DNA of 64,000 nucleotides from an uncultured Campylobacter sp. (GCF_905373215.1 NZ_CAJPRT010000003.1:82653-146652), one strand, 5' to 3'. Positions 9,306 to 18,956 are shown, counted from the first letter of the stretch. Translations and numbers: made by a program. The notes: generated by a model from the sequence alone, not told the origin.

Positions 9306-10424
9306 TCATAAAATTTCAAGAAATTCTTTGAAGATATATTTGCTCTCGGTAGGCCCCGCGCTGGCTTCGGGGTGGTGCTGCACCGAAAATACGGGATAGT
9401 CTCTGTATCTTACCCCCTCGATCGTGCCGTCGAAAAGATTTCGATGCGTGATCTCGCAGATCTGCGCAATCGTTTCGGGGACGTTGTAGTTGTGGTTTTG
9501 CGCGGTGATCTCGATCGATTTGGTGCGCAGGTTTTGCACGGGGTGGTTTGCGCCGTGCTGGCCGAATTTCAGCTTGTAGGTCTCATACCCCATCGCGTTG
9601 CTTAGCAGCTGATGACCTAGGCAAATTCCAAAAATCGGCACGCGGGCCCCCACCATCTTTTTAATCTGCGCGATCTCCTCTTTAAGCATGCGAGGCTCGC
9701 CCGGGCCGTTTGATAAAAACACGCCGTCGATCTGCCCCTCTTTAAGCTTAGTGATCAGGCTCTCCGCTTTAACGTCGTGCGGAAAAACCTCTACTTCGAG
9801 CCCTAGATCGCAAAGCTCGTTTAGGATGTTTCGCTTGACGCCGTAATCGATCACGGCTATCTTTTTGCCGCAGCTTGCGGGCTGCGCGTAGCTTCCGCGT
9901 GCGGCATCCCAGCGACCCGATGTGTGCTTATACGGCGCCTTCGTGCTTACGATGCTTACGTAGTTGATCTCTTCTATGCGCGCAGACTCGCTAAGCGCCT
10001 TTTTAAGAGCCGTCTTATCGCTGATCTCGGTAGAGACGAAGGCGCGCAGACTGCCCTGATCGCGCAGCATTTTGGTTAAAAATCTAGTGTCGACATCGTA
10101 AACTCCGAATTTTCCGTTTTGCAGAAAATAATCCTCCAAGCTCATCTGCGAGCGGAAATTTGAAGGCTCGTTGTTAAAATTTCTTACAAAAATTCCGCTG
10201 GCGTGGATTTTAGAGCTTTCTTTGTCGTTTTCGTTGATACCTACGATACCGATTTCAGGCATAGTGAAAATAATAAACTGCCCCGCGTAACTAGGATCGG
10301 AGATGATCTCCTCGTAGCCGGTGACGGAGGTGTTAAACACGAGCTCGCCGAATGCGCTACCTCCCTTGCCGAACGCCTTGGCTTGCAGATAGATGCCGTT
10401 TTCTATATAGATATACGCGTTCAT
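9306..10424 (-). CDS. carA: carbamoyl-phosphate synthase small subunit
   Basis: The glutaminase subunit supplies ammonia to CarB for carbamoyl phosphate, feeding arginine and pyrimidine synthesis. The 372 residues are full length. The N-terminal small domain (GELVFNTSVTGYEEIISDPSY) is followed by a class-I amidotransferase domain with catalytic Cys in GICLGHQLL and His/Glu in QHHPEASAGP. The start codon overlaps the stop of the upstream DUF507 gene by one base (TAATG), so translation is coupled. carA next to DUF507 is also the C. jejuni arrangement. carB is not in the window. Confidence 0.97.
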   Translation of the reverse strand: MNAYIYIENGIYLQAKAFGKGGSAFGELVFNTSVTGYEEIISDPSYAGQFIIFTMPEIGIVGINENDKESSKIHASGIFVRNFNNEPSNFRSQMSLEDYFLQNGKFGVYDVDTRFLTKMLRDQGSLRAFVSTEISDKTALKKALSESARIEEINYVSIVSTKAPYKHTSGRWDAARGSYAQPASCGKKIAVIDYGVKRNILNELCDLGLEVEVFPHDVKAESLITKLKEGQIDGVFLSNGPGEPRMLKEEIAQIKKMVGARVPIFGICLGHQLLSNAMGYETYKLKFGQHGANHPVQNLRTKSIEITAQNHNYNVPETIAQICEITHRNLFDGTIEGVRYRDYPVFSVQHHPEASAGPTESKYIFKEFLEIL

Positions 10425-10975
10425 TACAGCATGCCCCGTTTTCTTAGCTCCTCTTCGTAGAGCTTTTCAAACACAAGCTCGTATTCTTCGGTGCCGGGGA
10501 TCAGTTTTTGCTTGTAGCCCTCGATCTTTTCATAGACCGCATCCTCAATCTTTTGATAATTTTTAAGATATTCGTCGATCGCGTTATAAATTATCGTCTT
10601 TAGCCTATTTTCCGAGACTTTGTAATCGATCAAATTTTTCTTCCAAACGGTTTCTAAAATTTTATGCGATATGGTGCCGTAGCGATCCTCGAAATTTAGC
10701 TCAAAATTCTCGTCGTTTGCGATATGGCGTTTGATGAGCCAAAACATATCTTTTTTATTCACGCTCATCTCATCTAGCTCGCTTATGCGCTCATCTATTA
10801 GCTCGTTTGCGCGCTCGTCTATCGCTCTTTCTTTTTGCAGATCGGCCCTTATGATCTCATCCGCTTCCTTGGCGACGGGCTCTATGCCCGCACTCAGCGT
10901 AACGCAGCCCGAGTTTAGCAGATCTAGCGCTATTTTATGCGCGATATATGGCACGTGTGGTAGTCGTATTCGCAT
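10424..10975 (-). CDS. DUF507 family protein
   Basis: This 183-residue acidic, mostly helical protein belongs to DUF507, a family of unknown function common in epsilonproteobacteria and found upstream of carA in C. jejuni. Typical features are the N-terminal MRIRLPHVPYIAHKIALDL, a central EIIRADLQKERAIDERANEL helix, and duplicated helical halves. No catalytic motif, signal peptide or membrane segment is visible. It is translationally coupled to carA. No function is proposed. Confidence 0.88.
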   Translation of the reverse strand: MRIRLPHVPYIAHKIALDLLNSGCVTLSAGIEPVAKEADEIIRADLQKERAIDERANELIDERISELDEMSVNKKDMFWLIKRHIANDENFELNFEDRYGTISHKILETVWKKNLIDYKVSENRLKTIIYNAIDEYLKNYQKIEDAVYEKIEGYKQKLIPGTEEYELVFEKLYEEELRKRGML

Positions 10976-11026
10976 GATCTCGTTCCTTTAAATTCAGTTC
11001 TATGAGCGGTCGCGCCGCCCGCAACG

Positions 11027-11048
11027 GGTGAAATTTTAAAATTTCACC
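11027..11048. repeat. perfect 22-bp palindrome in the purA-DUF507 spacer
   Basis: GGTGAAATTTT is followed directly by its reverse complement, 5 bases past the purA stop on the minus strand. There is no T-run, so it is a poor terminator. It is built around the same AAAATTTT word that is repeated throughout the window and may simply be one expanded copy. Confidence 0.7.
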
Positions 11049-11052
11049 GGGT

Positions 11053-12303
11053 TTATAAAATTATCGTGTCGCTTCTTTCGGGACTGGTAGAGATAAAGCC
11101 CACCTTCGCGTCGCTTAGCTCCTCTATTTTGCGGATATAATTTTGCGCGTTTTGCGGCAGATCCTCAAATTTTGAAATTCCTTTGACGCTATCCCAGCCC
11201 GGCATCTGCTCATAAACCGGCTCGACAGCTTCCAAATCGATCGGGAAATAATCGATCTCTTCCCCCTTGTATCGATATGCACGGCAAATTTTAATGCTCT
11301 CAAAGCCGTCTAGGACGTCAAGCTTCATAAGCGCGAGCTTGTCGATGCCGCTAAGGCGCACGGCGTATTTCGTAGCCACCCCGTCGAACCAACCGCAGCG
11401 ACGAGCCCTGCCCGTCGTAGTACCGTACTCTTTGCCGATCTCGCGCATCGCCTCGCCTTGCGGACCTTTATCCTCGGTAGGAAACGCGCCGTTGCCCACG
11501 CGGGTGGTGTAGGCTTTTAAAATTCCCATCACCGTGCCGATATCTTTCGGCGCAAGCCCGAGCCCGCTGCAAGCTCCGCCCGCGATAGTCGTCGAGCTCG
11601 TGACGTAAGGATAGGTGCCGTGATCGATATCAAGCAGGCTTCCTTGCGCGCCCTCTACGAGTACGCGTTTGTCGTAATCAAGCGCCTTCCACAGCATGTG
11701 CGTCGTATCGGCGATGTATGGCTCGAGCGCGCTTTTATATCGTTTTAGCTCGTCATAAATTTCAAGCTTGCTAGGAATTTTAACCCCCGCTTTTTCAAAA
11801 ACGCTCTCATGCGAAGCAAAATCGCGCGATAGCGCCTCGGCAAGCCTTTCAGGCTCCAAAAGCTCCGCTACGCGGTGCCCCGTGCGCGCGATCTTATCGG
11901 CATACGCAGGCCCTATGCCCTTGCCGGTGGTGCCGATTGCGAGCTCGCCCTTGCTCTTTTCGCGTGCCTGATCGATCAGCGAGTGGTACTGTAAATTTAA
12001 AAACGCCTTCTCACTTATGAAAAATCTGCCCTTTAAATTTTCAAACTGCGCCATCTCGGTAATCAGCACATCGGGGTTGATCACGACGCCGTTTCCGATG
12101 ATGTTGATGATATTTTTATGAAGCACGCCGCTAGGCACCAGATGCAGCGCAAATTTCTCGCCATTTATGACGATGGTGTGGCCCGCGTTGTGCCCGCCGC
12201 TGCTGCGACATACGAAATCGTAATTCGCGCTTATCATATCTACGATCTTGCCCTTGCCCTCATCGCCCCATTGAGCGCCGATGACTACATCAACTTTACT
12301 CAT
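11053..12303 (-). CDS. purA: adenylosuccinate synthetase
   Basis: It joins IMP and aspartate with GTP hydrolysis in the first committed step to AMP. The 416 residues are full length, with the GTP loop GAQWGDEGKGKI, the catalytic His in GGHNAGHT, the IMP-binding IGTTGKGIGPAYADK segment, and the C-terminal ISTSPERSDTI that binds guanine. A strong AAAGGA precedes the ATG. Its start overlaps the stop of the HisZ-like gene by four bases (ATGA), placing the two in one operon. Confidence 0.97.
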   Translation of the reverse strand: MSKVDVVIGAQWGDEGKGKIVDMISANYDFVCRSSGGHNAGHTIVINGEKFALHLVPSGVLHKNIINIIGNGVVINPDVLITEMAQFENLKGRFFISEKAFLNLQYHSLIDQAREKSKGELAIGTTGKGIGPAYADKIARTGHRVAELLEPERLAEALSRDFASHESVFEKAGVKIPSKLEIYDELKRYKSALEPYIADTTHMLWKALDYDKRVLVEGAQGSLLDIDHGTYPYVTSSTTIAGGACSGLGLAPKDIGTVMGILKAYTTRVGNGAFPTEDKGPQGEAMREIGKEYGTTTGRARRCGWFDGVATKYAVRLSGIDKLALMKLDVLDGFESIKICRAYRYKGEEIDYFPIDLEAVEPVYEQMPGWDSVKGISKFEDLPQNAQNYIRKIEELSDAKVGFISTSPERSDTIIL

Positions 12304-13163
12304 TTCTCATCCTTTTGCATAATTTTTTCTATCAAAGCATCCACTAGCAGCGCAAAGCCGCTGGATTTTAGCCCGTCAATCTCGTAATTTCCGCCGTTAC
12401 AATACACTGCGCCCGCGTCTAAAAATCTAAAAAATAGCGCATCGTAATAGCGCATTTTAGAGTAATACAGCAGCGAAACGCAGATACGCTCGTAATCCAC
12501 GCCCAGACTTAAAATTTCATCTAGGCATGGCACGAGCTCTTCAGGCACCTGCGCGCGCAGAGCCTGCACGTCCTTTAGCGACGTGGCGCGAGCCGTAGCA
12601 TCCAGCCAAGGCAAATTTTGCTCAAGCAGCGTCTCAGTCTTGCCCTTTTCAAAAATTTCAAGCGGCAAATTTAAAATTTCGCAGATTTTTTTCGGAATTT
12701 CTATGTTGCTTAGCTGAAGCGCGGGCACAAGATCAAATTCTTTAAAAAATTCCTGCGCGATTTTAATCGCAAGCGGCAGATTTTTCTCCCCGATCAGCTC
12801 CGCGCCGATCTGATAAAACTCGTCGCTTGGGTATTTGAAGGTCGGCTGGACGTAAAATAGCCGCCTTAGCTTATCGTCTTTCAGCCGCTTGCGCACGATA
12901 CGCACGACGTCCACGGTGCTGTCTGCGCGAAGCGCTAGCTCGTGGTTCGTGGGATCGGAGAGCTTAAGAAGCTTTTGCGGCGCGACGCTTAGGTGCTGAT
13001 GATATGAAAAATATGGCGTTAAAATTTCGCTAAAGCCGTTTTTAACGAGGATTTCGCTCGCTTTATTTTCCAGCTCGCGCTTGAGCTGCGCGCTCTTTCC
13101 GAAATAAAGTCTCGAGCCGTTGGGTATCTCGTGATCGAAATCGGCGCTAACACTATCTATCAT
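12300..13163 (-). CDS. HisZ-like (class II aminoacyl-tRNA-synthetase fold) protein
   Basis: The 287 residues resemble the catalytic core of histidyl-tRNA synthetase without an anticodon domain, the hallmark of HisZ, the regulatory subunit of short-form HisG. Motif 2-like ELALRADSTVDVVRI and YVQPTFKYPSDEFYQIGAELIG are seen. Campylobacter HisG is, to my knowledge, the long form that does not need HisZ, so the role may differ. It is coupled by ATGA overlaps to the gene upstream and to purA downstream. A clear GGAGG site precedes the ATG. The fold assignment is firm, the function is not. Confidence 0.75.
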   Translation of the reverse strand: MIDSVSADFDHEIPNGSRLYFGKSAQLKRELENKASEILVKNGFSEILTPYFSYHQHLSVAPQKLLKLSDPTNHELALRADSTVDVVRIVRKRLKDDKLRRLFYVQPTFKYPSDEFYQIGAELIGEKNLPLAIKIAQEFFKEFDLVPALQLSNIEIPKKICEILNLPLEIFEKGKTETLLEQNLPWLDATARATSLKDVQALRAQVPEELVPCLDEILSLGVDYERICVSLLYYSKMRYYDALFFRFLDAGAVYCNGGNYEIDGLKSSGFALLVDALIEKIMQKDEK

Positions 13164-16100
13164 GCTGCCTCCAAATCGCTTATGAACTGATTCAGCCGCG
13201 TTTTAAAGCTCTGAATGAAGCTTGCCAAAGCGCGATAATCAAGCGAAAGAATATCTAAAATTTGCTTACGTATTTCTGTATTTAGCGCAAATTTTTCGCT
13301 GCCCGCGCTTTGAGTTTTGTTTAAAATTTCGCCGAATTTCGCTCTAAAGCCTTCAAACTCTCCGGGGCTTAGATCGCCCGCATCGGCACGCGAAATGAAG
13401 CTTAAAGCAAGCTCTTTGTAATCAAGCGCGTTTAAGAAGCTGATAAACTCATCTTTGTCGATGGCTGCAAGCTTCGGCGTATCTTTAAATCGCGCGATGA
13501 AAGCGTCTATCTCCCTGCGATCAAGCGCTTTTGCAATAAAATTTCCCTGTAGATAGTTAAATTTCAAATTGTTTAAGAGCCGCAGCGACAGCGCGTTTTC
13601 GACCCCTTGAGCACCCAGAGCAAATCCAAACTCCCGCTTTAGCTTGCCCGTGATCTCCACCATCGTTCGGATAGCATTTTTTTTCTTGCCTATGTCAAGG
13701 CAGAGCTCGCGGTCGATTTTAACGACATCGAAAGGTTGGGCATTCAGGAATGGGATATTGCTTTTATTTGCGCTATTAAGAGCAAATTTAATCCCAAGAT
13801 CTGCATAACGCCCACGCGCAGGGGCGAATTCCTTAAAATTTCGCTCGCTAAAATCGGTTATCTCGAACATCAACTCGCCTTTTGCATTAGCCCTGTCTCG
13901 CAAACTGTGAGCTACAAAATCGTAAAATTCGTCGTTTGCAAGCACGGCTAGACTCACGTTTATCGAGCAGTTTGCGCCCGTTTGAGCGTTAAATTCCATC
14001 ATCTTTGAAAACGCAAATTTTGAGATTGGCAACTCAAATCGCGGCTCGCTTAATATCTGCGCAAAATCCTGCGGGGCAAGAATTCCGCGCTTTCCGCGAT
14101 CCCAACGTAAAAGCAGCTCATATCCATAAATCTGTGCGCCGCTAATGATCGGCTGATAGAGCACGAAAAACTCCCCTTCTTCGATCGCTGCAGCAATCCC
14201 TTCCTCGCTGGGTTCGTCTGCCTCGGCGCGCTCAAAGATGCAGTAGCGGTTTTTGCCACTCGTTTTGGCGCGGTACATCGCCCTATCGGCGCGCGATAAA
14301 AGTCCTGAAAAATCGATCTTTTCGCTGCCATCGTAAAACGCTGCGCCAACGCTGATGCTTGCGCTAATTTCATTGCCTTTGAGGTTAAATTTCATCTTTG
14401 AAATTCCAAGCAGACGGTCTAATAGCACATGCGCGGCATCCTTGCTTTGCAGATCGCCGATGATAGCGCCAAACTCATCGCCGCCTAGGCGCGCTAAAAT
14501 ATCGCCTTTACGCAGCAGTCCGCTCATCGCCTTTGAGATCGCTTGCAAAAACATATCACCAACCTCGTGCCCGTAGGTGTCGTTGATTGCCTTAAAGCCG
14601 TCAAAATCGATAAAAAGCACCGCCATAAGCTTGGAATTTTCGCCCGAGTTTGCCGTAAATCTCTGCGCAGCCTTCATAAAATACACTCTATTTGGAAGCC
14701 CGGTAAGCGCGTCGTGATGGGCGATCTTGGCTAGCTCGCTCTCTTTTTGCTTGATCTGCGAAATTTCAGTAAACATCAAAATGAAATTTGAAGTAAGCGA
14801 AAAATCATCCTTTATCGCAATTGCCGTAAATAGCGCAGGAAAGGTGCCACCGCCTCTTTTTAGCCCGTAAATTTCATCTTTATAGGAGGTCTGTTTGCCG
14901 ACGAGATTTTTTCTAATCCTCTCCATCACGTCTGCCCCGCCCTCCGTAGGAGCGAAGAAATTTGGAATTTTGCCGATAGTTTGGCTTTCGCTATAGCCGG
15001 TGATTTCATAAAAGGCGTTATTAGCGCGCAGCACGCGACCGCTCTCATCTGTGATTAAGATCGCCTCTAGCGAGCGCGAAAAGACGTTGGCGTTTAAATT
15101 TAACTCCAGCTCCGTCTGTTTGCGCGAGCTGATATCTTCGAGCGTAGTTTTTACAAGGCGAGAGCGAGAGCCATGCTTTTCGGTGACGTAGCCTTGCATA
15201 CTGATCCAAGTATAGGCATTAGCGGCATTTCGCAGACGGAATTCGCAGCTAAAATCATTTCTAAGCCCGGCGGTGCATTCGCGGATCATTTTGTTGAAAT
15301 TTTCTAAATCCGCGAAGTAAATTTCATAACTAAACTCCCCAAAGCTCATCGCAGTGTTTAGCCTTTTGCCGCGATATTTTAAAATTTTAAAGTAATTTTT
15401 ATCAAACGATAGCGTCTGCGCGTCAAGATCGATTAAGCAGGTGCAAAAATTCCTAGTCTCGATTACCGTGCGATAAAAGTCCAAATCCTCCTGCAAGCCG
15501 CGGATCGCCTTAACATCGTCATCAATATTTTGAAAATAAAACGCAGCCCTGGCGGCGGACTTTTTGACATAGATGCTCACTTCGTAGCTATAGCGGATAT
15601 TGTCATTGTGGCGAATTTTATAACTTTGAGAAAAGCTTAGCTCTTCTGCGGGCATATCGGCTAAGCGGTTTAAAATTTCATTTTTAGCCTCATTCGCGTC
15701 CTTTTCATCCAGTAAATCCCATAGCCTTATCTCGCCGCTTAAAAACTGCGCCGCTTCGTAGCCCCAAAGCTCTTTTATATTTTTGCTAGCATCTACGATC
15801 TTGCCCGAAGTGTAGTCAAACACGAGCGTAACGGTAGGCGCGTGATTTAAATACTCATATTTTTGCTTAGTTTCATCGTAAAATCTGCGATATTTTGACG
15901 CATCCAGCACCACAAAAAGGGTTGAAATTTTACTTCCATCGCGGATATAAGATTTTTTAACATAGAGGTCTTTGACGCCATTTTTGGTTTCTTGGCGGGT
16001 TACGACATAGTTTTCTTTGACATAATTTGCGCGCTGGGTTTGATAGGCGTGATCGTAAAACGAGCCTGCTTGTAGCGCGAAGATATTCCGCCCCACGACG

Positions 16101-17227
16101 TCATCGCCATAAAGCTCGCGTGCGCCGTTACTAGCGCTTTCGATCGTGCCTGCTACGTTATCGATGCTAAGCACAGAAAGAGAGCTGTATTTTAGCGCAT
16201 CTTTAAAGCTGAGGCTAAAATCGCCGTGGCGCAGATTAGACTTCAAAACCTCATCTATGGATTTAGAAATTTCTAAGACGGAGTTTAGTGGATTTAGCGC
16301 TTCTATATCGCGAATTTTGGAGTGGTAATCCCCTTGGCGCAGAGCGTTTTGAACTGCCGCGAGCGGGATAAAAACGCGCTTTTTTAAAAACGTAAAATTT
16401 GAAATTAGAAGGATTAAATAAGCTAAAATCGCCGTTGCTAGCGCTACGACGATAAAATCGTCCGCGCCTAAAAAATAGCCGGCTCGTTCGCGAGCCATTA
16501 CGAAATTATCTCCAAATTTCGCAAGATAGGCAAAGCTTAACCCAGATTCGTCTTCGAAGCTTACCACTTCGCCTAGGCGTGAAAAATCAAAATCCTGCCC
16601 CAATATATCGGTTGCGCTGCCAGGAGCGTTAAAAAATTTACCTTCGGCGTTAAAGACCAAAATATCTCCCAGCGAAGAGAGCCTAGCAATCGGCCTAGTG
16701 GTGTTGGCAAAGCCTAGTAGATACGAATCAGCATTTACGCGCTTGATCAAAAAATACCGCCACGCCCCATCCATCATCATATAGCGCGATACCCATTCTT
16801 CCTTTTTTAGCTCGCTTGCGATATCCGCAAGCCGTATCTCGCCAAGATCCGAAATGCGCCCATCCGATGAAAAATGTGCTAAGCTCTTCTGCTCTGCGCC
16901 GCGGGCGCGTAGATAAAAAATAGCGTCAAATCTATGAGAAGATTTTACGACGTTGCGGATCAAATCCGCATAAAGCTTGCTTTGTGCAGCTTCATGCCTT
17001 GCGTCCAAAGAAAGGATATTTTCTTTTAAAATTTCAAGCTCGCTAAAAAGCGACTCGTCGGTATTTTTGAGTAAAGTAATCGCCGTGCGCGTCCGCAAAT
17101 CAAGCTGCGTAGCGATCCTAGTGCGCAAAAAGCTAATCTCACAAACTACTACAAGCGTAAGTAGCGCAGCGCCTAGAACCAAGGCGGCGTTAAATCTTTC
17201 GGTAACGAAGTCTTTTTTGTTTTTCAT
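13160..17227 (-). CDS. membrane sensor with PAS, GGDEF and degenerate EAL domains, 1355 aa
   Basis: Two transmembrane helices (near residues 9-31 and 255-280) flank a periplasmic sensing region of about 220 residues. Several PAS-like segments follow, one clear near 705-800 (ITDESGRVLRANNAFYEITGY). A GGDEF domain has an intact LARLGGDEFGAII motif at residue about 915, so diguanylate cyclase activity is possible. The EAL domain (about 1010-1230) is degenerate: the signature reads ELLLRW, the metal-binding E-x-TES reads EITDFSE, and the DDFGTG loop reads ALNSANKSN, so c-di-GMP hydrolysis is unlikely. About 100 extra residues follow. The ATG at 17227 was preferred over a TTG four codons earlier. 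Confidence 0.88.
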   Translation of the reverse strand: MKNKKDFVTERFNAALVLGAALLTLVVVCEISFLRTRIATQLDLRTRTAITLLKNTDESLFSELEILKENILSLDARHEAAQSKLYADLIRNVVKSSHRFDAIFYLRARGAEQKSLAHFSSDGRISDLGEIRLADIASELKKEEWVSRYMMMDGAWRYFLIKRVNADSYLLGFANTTRPIARLSSLGDILVFNAEGKFFNAPGSATDILGQDFDFSRLGEVVSFEDESGLSFAYLAKFGDNFVMARERAGYFLGADDFIVVALATAILAYLILLISNFTFLKKRVFIPLAAVQNALRQGDYHSKIRDIEALNPLNSVLEISKSIDEVLKSNLRHGDFSLSFKDALKYSSLSVLSIDNVAGTIESASNGARELYGDDVVGRNIFALQAGSFYDHAYQTQRANYVKENYVVTRQETKNGVKDLYVKKSYIRDGSKISTLFVVLDASKYRRFYDETKQKYEYLNHAPTVTLVFDYTSGKIVDASKNIKELWGYEAAQFLSGEIRLWDLLDEKDANEAKNEILNRLADMPAEELSFSQSYKIRHNDNIRYSYEVSIYVKKSAARAAFYFQNIDDDVKAIRGLQEDLDFYRTVIETRNFCTCLIDLDAQTLSFDKNYFKILKYRGKRLNTAMSFGEFSYEIYFADLENFNKMIRECTAGLRNDFSCEFRLRNAANAYTWISMQGYVTEKHGSRSRLVKTTLEDISSRKQTELELNLNANVFSRSLEAILITDESGRVLRANNAFYEITGYSESQTIGKIPNFFAPTEGGADVMERIRKNLVGKQTSYKDEIYGLKRGGGTFPALFTAIAIKDDFSLTSNFILMFTEISQIKQKESELAKIAHHDALTGLPNRVYFMKAAQRFTANSGENSKLMAVLFIDFDGFKAINDTYGHEVGDMFLQAISKAMSGLLRKGDILARLGGDEFGAIIGDLQSKDAAHVLLDRLLGISKMKFNLKGNEISASISVGAAFYDGSEKIDFSGLLSRADRAMYRAKTSGKNRYCIFERAEADEPSEEGIAAAIEEGEFFVLYQPIISGAQIYGYELLLRWDRGKRGILAPQDFAQILSEPRFELPISKFAFSKMMEFNAQTGANCSINVSLAVLANDEFYDFVAHSLRDRANAKGELMFEITDFSERNFKEFAPARGRYADLGIKFALNSANKSNIPFLNAQPFDVVKIDRELCLDIGKKKNAIRTMVEITGKLKREFGFALGAQGVENALSLRLLNNLKFNYLQGNFIAKALDRREIDAFIARFKDTPKLAAIDKDEFISFLNALDYKELALSFISRADAGDLSPGEFEGFRAKFGEILNKTQSAGSEKFALNTEIRKQILDILSLDYRALASFIQSFKTRLNQFISDLEAA

Positions 17228-17278
17228 GCCAAATTCCAAATTTTGCGGGATTTTAGCAAATTTCGTTTTAAAGCCTAT

Positions 17279-17968
17279 TTAAGCTTTGATTTTTGCTCCG
17301 CGCGCGCCCAAAAAATGCATAATCAAAAGCACTGCAAAGCTAAAAATAAGCATCAGCGCCGAATACGCGTGAGCCTGCGCAAAATCCAGCGTCTCAGTCG
17401 CTTCGTAAATCGCAATGGAGGCGACCTTGGTCTGCTCGCTCACGCTGCCGCCGATCATCAGCACGACGCCGAACTCGCCCATCGTGTGCGCAAAGCAGAT
17501 CACCAAGGCGCTAAGCAGGGAGTGGCGAATCGCAGGCAACGCGACGCGAAAAAGCTTGGAAAAATAGCTCTTATCTAGCGAATCGCACGCCCAAAAAAGC
17601 GAGCGCGGAAGCGAGCGAAAGCCCGAAACCAGCGGCGCAAACATAAACGGCAGCGAGTAGATACAGCTCGCGATAACAAGCCCGCTGAAATTAAATACGA
17701 GTCTAAGCCCGAAGTGTCTGTCAAAAAACTCCCCCAGCACCGAATACGGCGATAGAAAAACGAGCAGGTAAAACCCTAGCACTGAAGGCGGCAGCACTAG
17801 CGGAAGCGAGATAATCGATTCGATCACGCTTTTGCCGCGGAAATTTTTTCTCGCCATAAAAAATGCAAGCGGCACGCAGATGATAAACAACGCAAATGTC
17901 GTTAAGCTCGCAAGCTTTAATGAGACGAGAAACGGCGTGTAATCGAGCCCCTTTAGAATTTCAAACAT
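17279..17968 (-). CDS. modB: molybdate ABC transporter permease
   Basis: This 229-residue inner-membrane protein has five predicted membrane segments and the EAA-type coupling loop (CDSLDKSYFSKLFRVALPA), with LPLVLPPSVLGFYLL typical of ModB. It forms the channel for molybdate delivered by ModA and powered by ModC. A very strong GGAGG lies 4 bases before the ATG. Unusually it is not beside modC: about 990 bases without genes separate them. A TATAGT box upstream suggests its own promoter. C. jejuni has modB directly between modC and the TOBE gene, so the locus has been rearranged. Confidence 0.94.
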   Translation of the reverse strand: MFEILKGLDYTPFLVSLKLASLTTFALFIICVPLAFFMARKNFRGKSVIESIISLPLVLPPSVLGFYLLVFLSPYSVLGEFFDRHFGLRLVFNFSGLVIASCIYSLPFMFAPLVSGFRSLPRSLFWACDSLDKSYFSKLFRVALPAIRHSLLSALVICFAHTMGEFGVVLMIGGSVSEQTKVASIAIYEATETLDFAQAHAYSALMLIFSFAVLLIMHFLGARGAKIKA

Positions 17969-17998
17969 TTATCCTCCGAGCCGAGCCGCTGGGCCCAA

Positions 17999-18004
17999 AC
18001 TATA
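17999..18004 (-). promoter_or_regulatory. candidate -10 box of modB
   Basis: TATAGT on the minus strand, 31 bases upstream of the modB ATG. It is one base off consensus. It would let modB be expressed despite its distance from modC. Confidence 0.4.
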
Positions 18005-18179
18005 AAATCTTAAAAGCCTAGCCCTACTTTAAAATTTAGAGGCAAAGCTGGATAGAATTTGCGAAAACCACATAGCCATAAGGTCTTGCAAAATGAAATT
18101 TTGAAAATTCCGTGCAAGCTAAAGCGAGCGGAATTTTATAAATTGCTTGGCTAATAAATTCCTTCAAGCGTGCAAATCT

Positions 18180-18216
18180 CGCCAGGCTTTTAAGCTCTAC
18201 CAAGCTGGCGGTTTTT
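18180..18216 (+). terminator. plus-strand intrinsic-terminator-like hairpin with no gene
   Basis: CGCCAGGCTT pairs with AAGC-TGGCG (one bulged C) across a loop of about 12 bases, followed by G and six Ts. No plus-strand gene lies upstream for many kilobases, so it might end a small RNA or be a relic. Confidence 0.4.
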
Positions 18217-18956
18217 TAAGACCACAAATTTTGCTGAGCTAAATTTCAAAAAGCTTCAATAGGCTTTAAAACTTGAGCGGGCAGGATTCATCTGAGCGCA
18301 AATTTCACGCAAGATAGGCTAAACGACGCCCTCCGAACAACTTAGTGGAATTACATTGAGCCCGACAAGACGAAATTAAAATTTCGCATAAACCTAAAAG
18401 AGTCGGGTTAATGAAATTTTGCCGCAGCTCTTATTAAGCGAGTTTAACACGCAAGCTTCAAGCCGTTAGAGCTTTTAAAATTTCAAAGCCACAAAATCCA
18501 GGCAAAATTCCAAATCTAAAAATTTAAGTTTTTGCAAAGCTTTACATTAAATTTTTTACCAAAATCGCATGATAGAATTCGCACAACTCCTGCCAAAAAA
18601 GTAAGCTAAAAGCCGCTAAATTTAAAGATAAACTGACCACCGCCAATTAATAAAAAAGAAGGAATTTAACGGCGCCCGCCCACGTAAATCTAAAATTTAA
18701 AGCTTAATTTCCACACGCTATCTAGTCTTGCATTGCAGTTTCGCTCTAGCCTGCGTTTAATTTTGCGTTTCATGAAAATCTAAGCACGATGTGAATGAAA
18801 TTTTAAAATATTACCGTATTTTACGGGCAAATCTAGCTAAAATTTTGCAAAATTCCTCGTCTAAATTCCGCGCAAAATTCCATAAGAGTCTACATTTAAA
18901 TCTCTAATCTAGTTGAAATTTCTCACCCAGGCACGCCCAAAAGCTTGCCTACAAGT

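Larger units (their letters stand above)
17969..18956 (-). other. gene-free stretch of about 990 bp inside the mod locus
   Basis: No coding frame with a start site is seen on either strand. I counted about fifteen AAATTT words here (roughly one per 65 bases), many times chance for this composition. A hairpin followed by six Ts on the plus strand sits at 18180-18216. I find no recognisable remnant of a mod gene. It may be a deletion scar filled by repeat expansion, or may hide a small RNA. Confidence 0.6.

Noticed and set aside
11027..11048. Intrinsic terminator after purA
   Set aside because: The palindrome has no loop and no T-run; listed as a repeat only.
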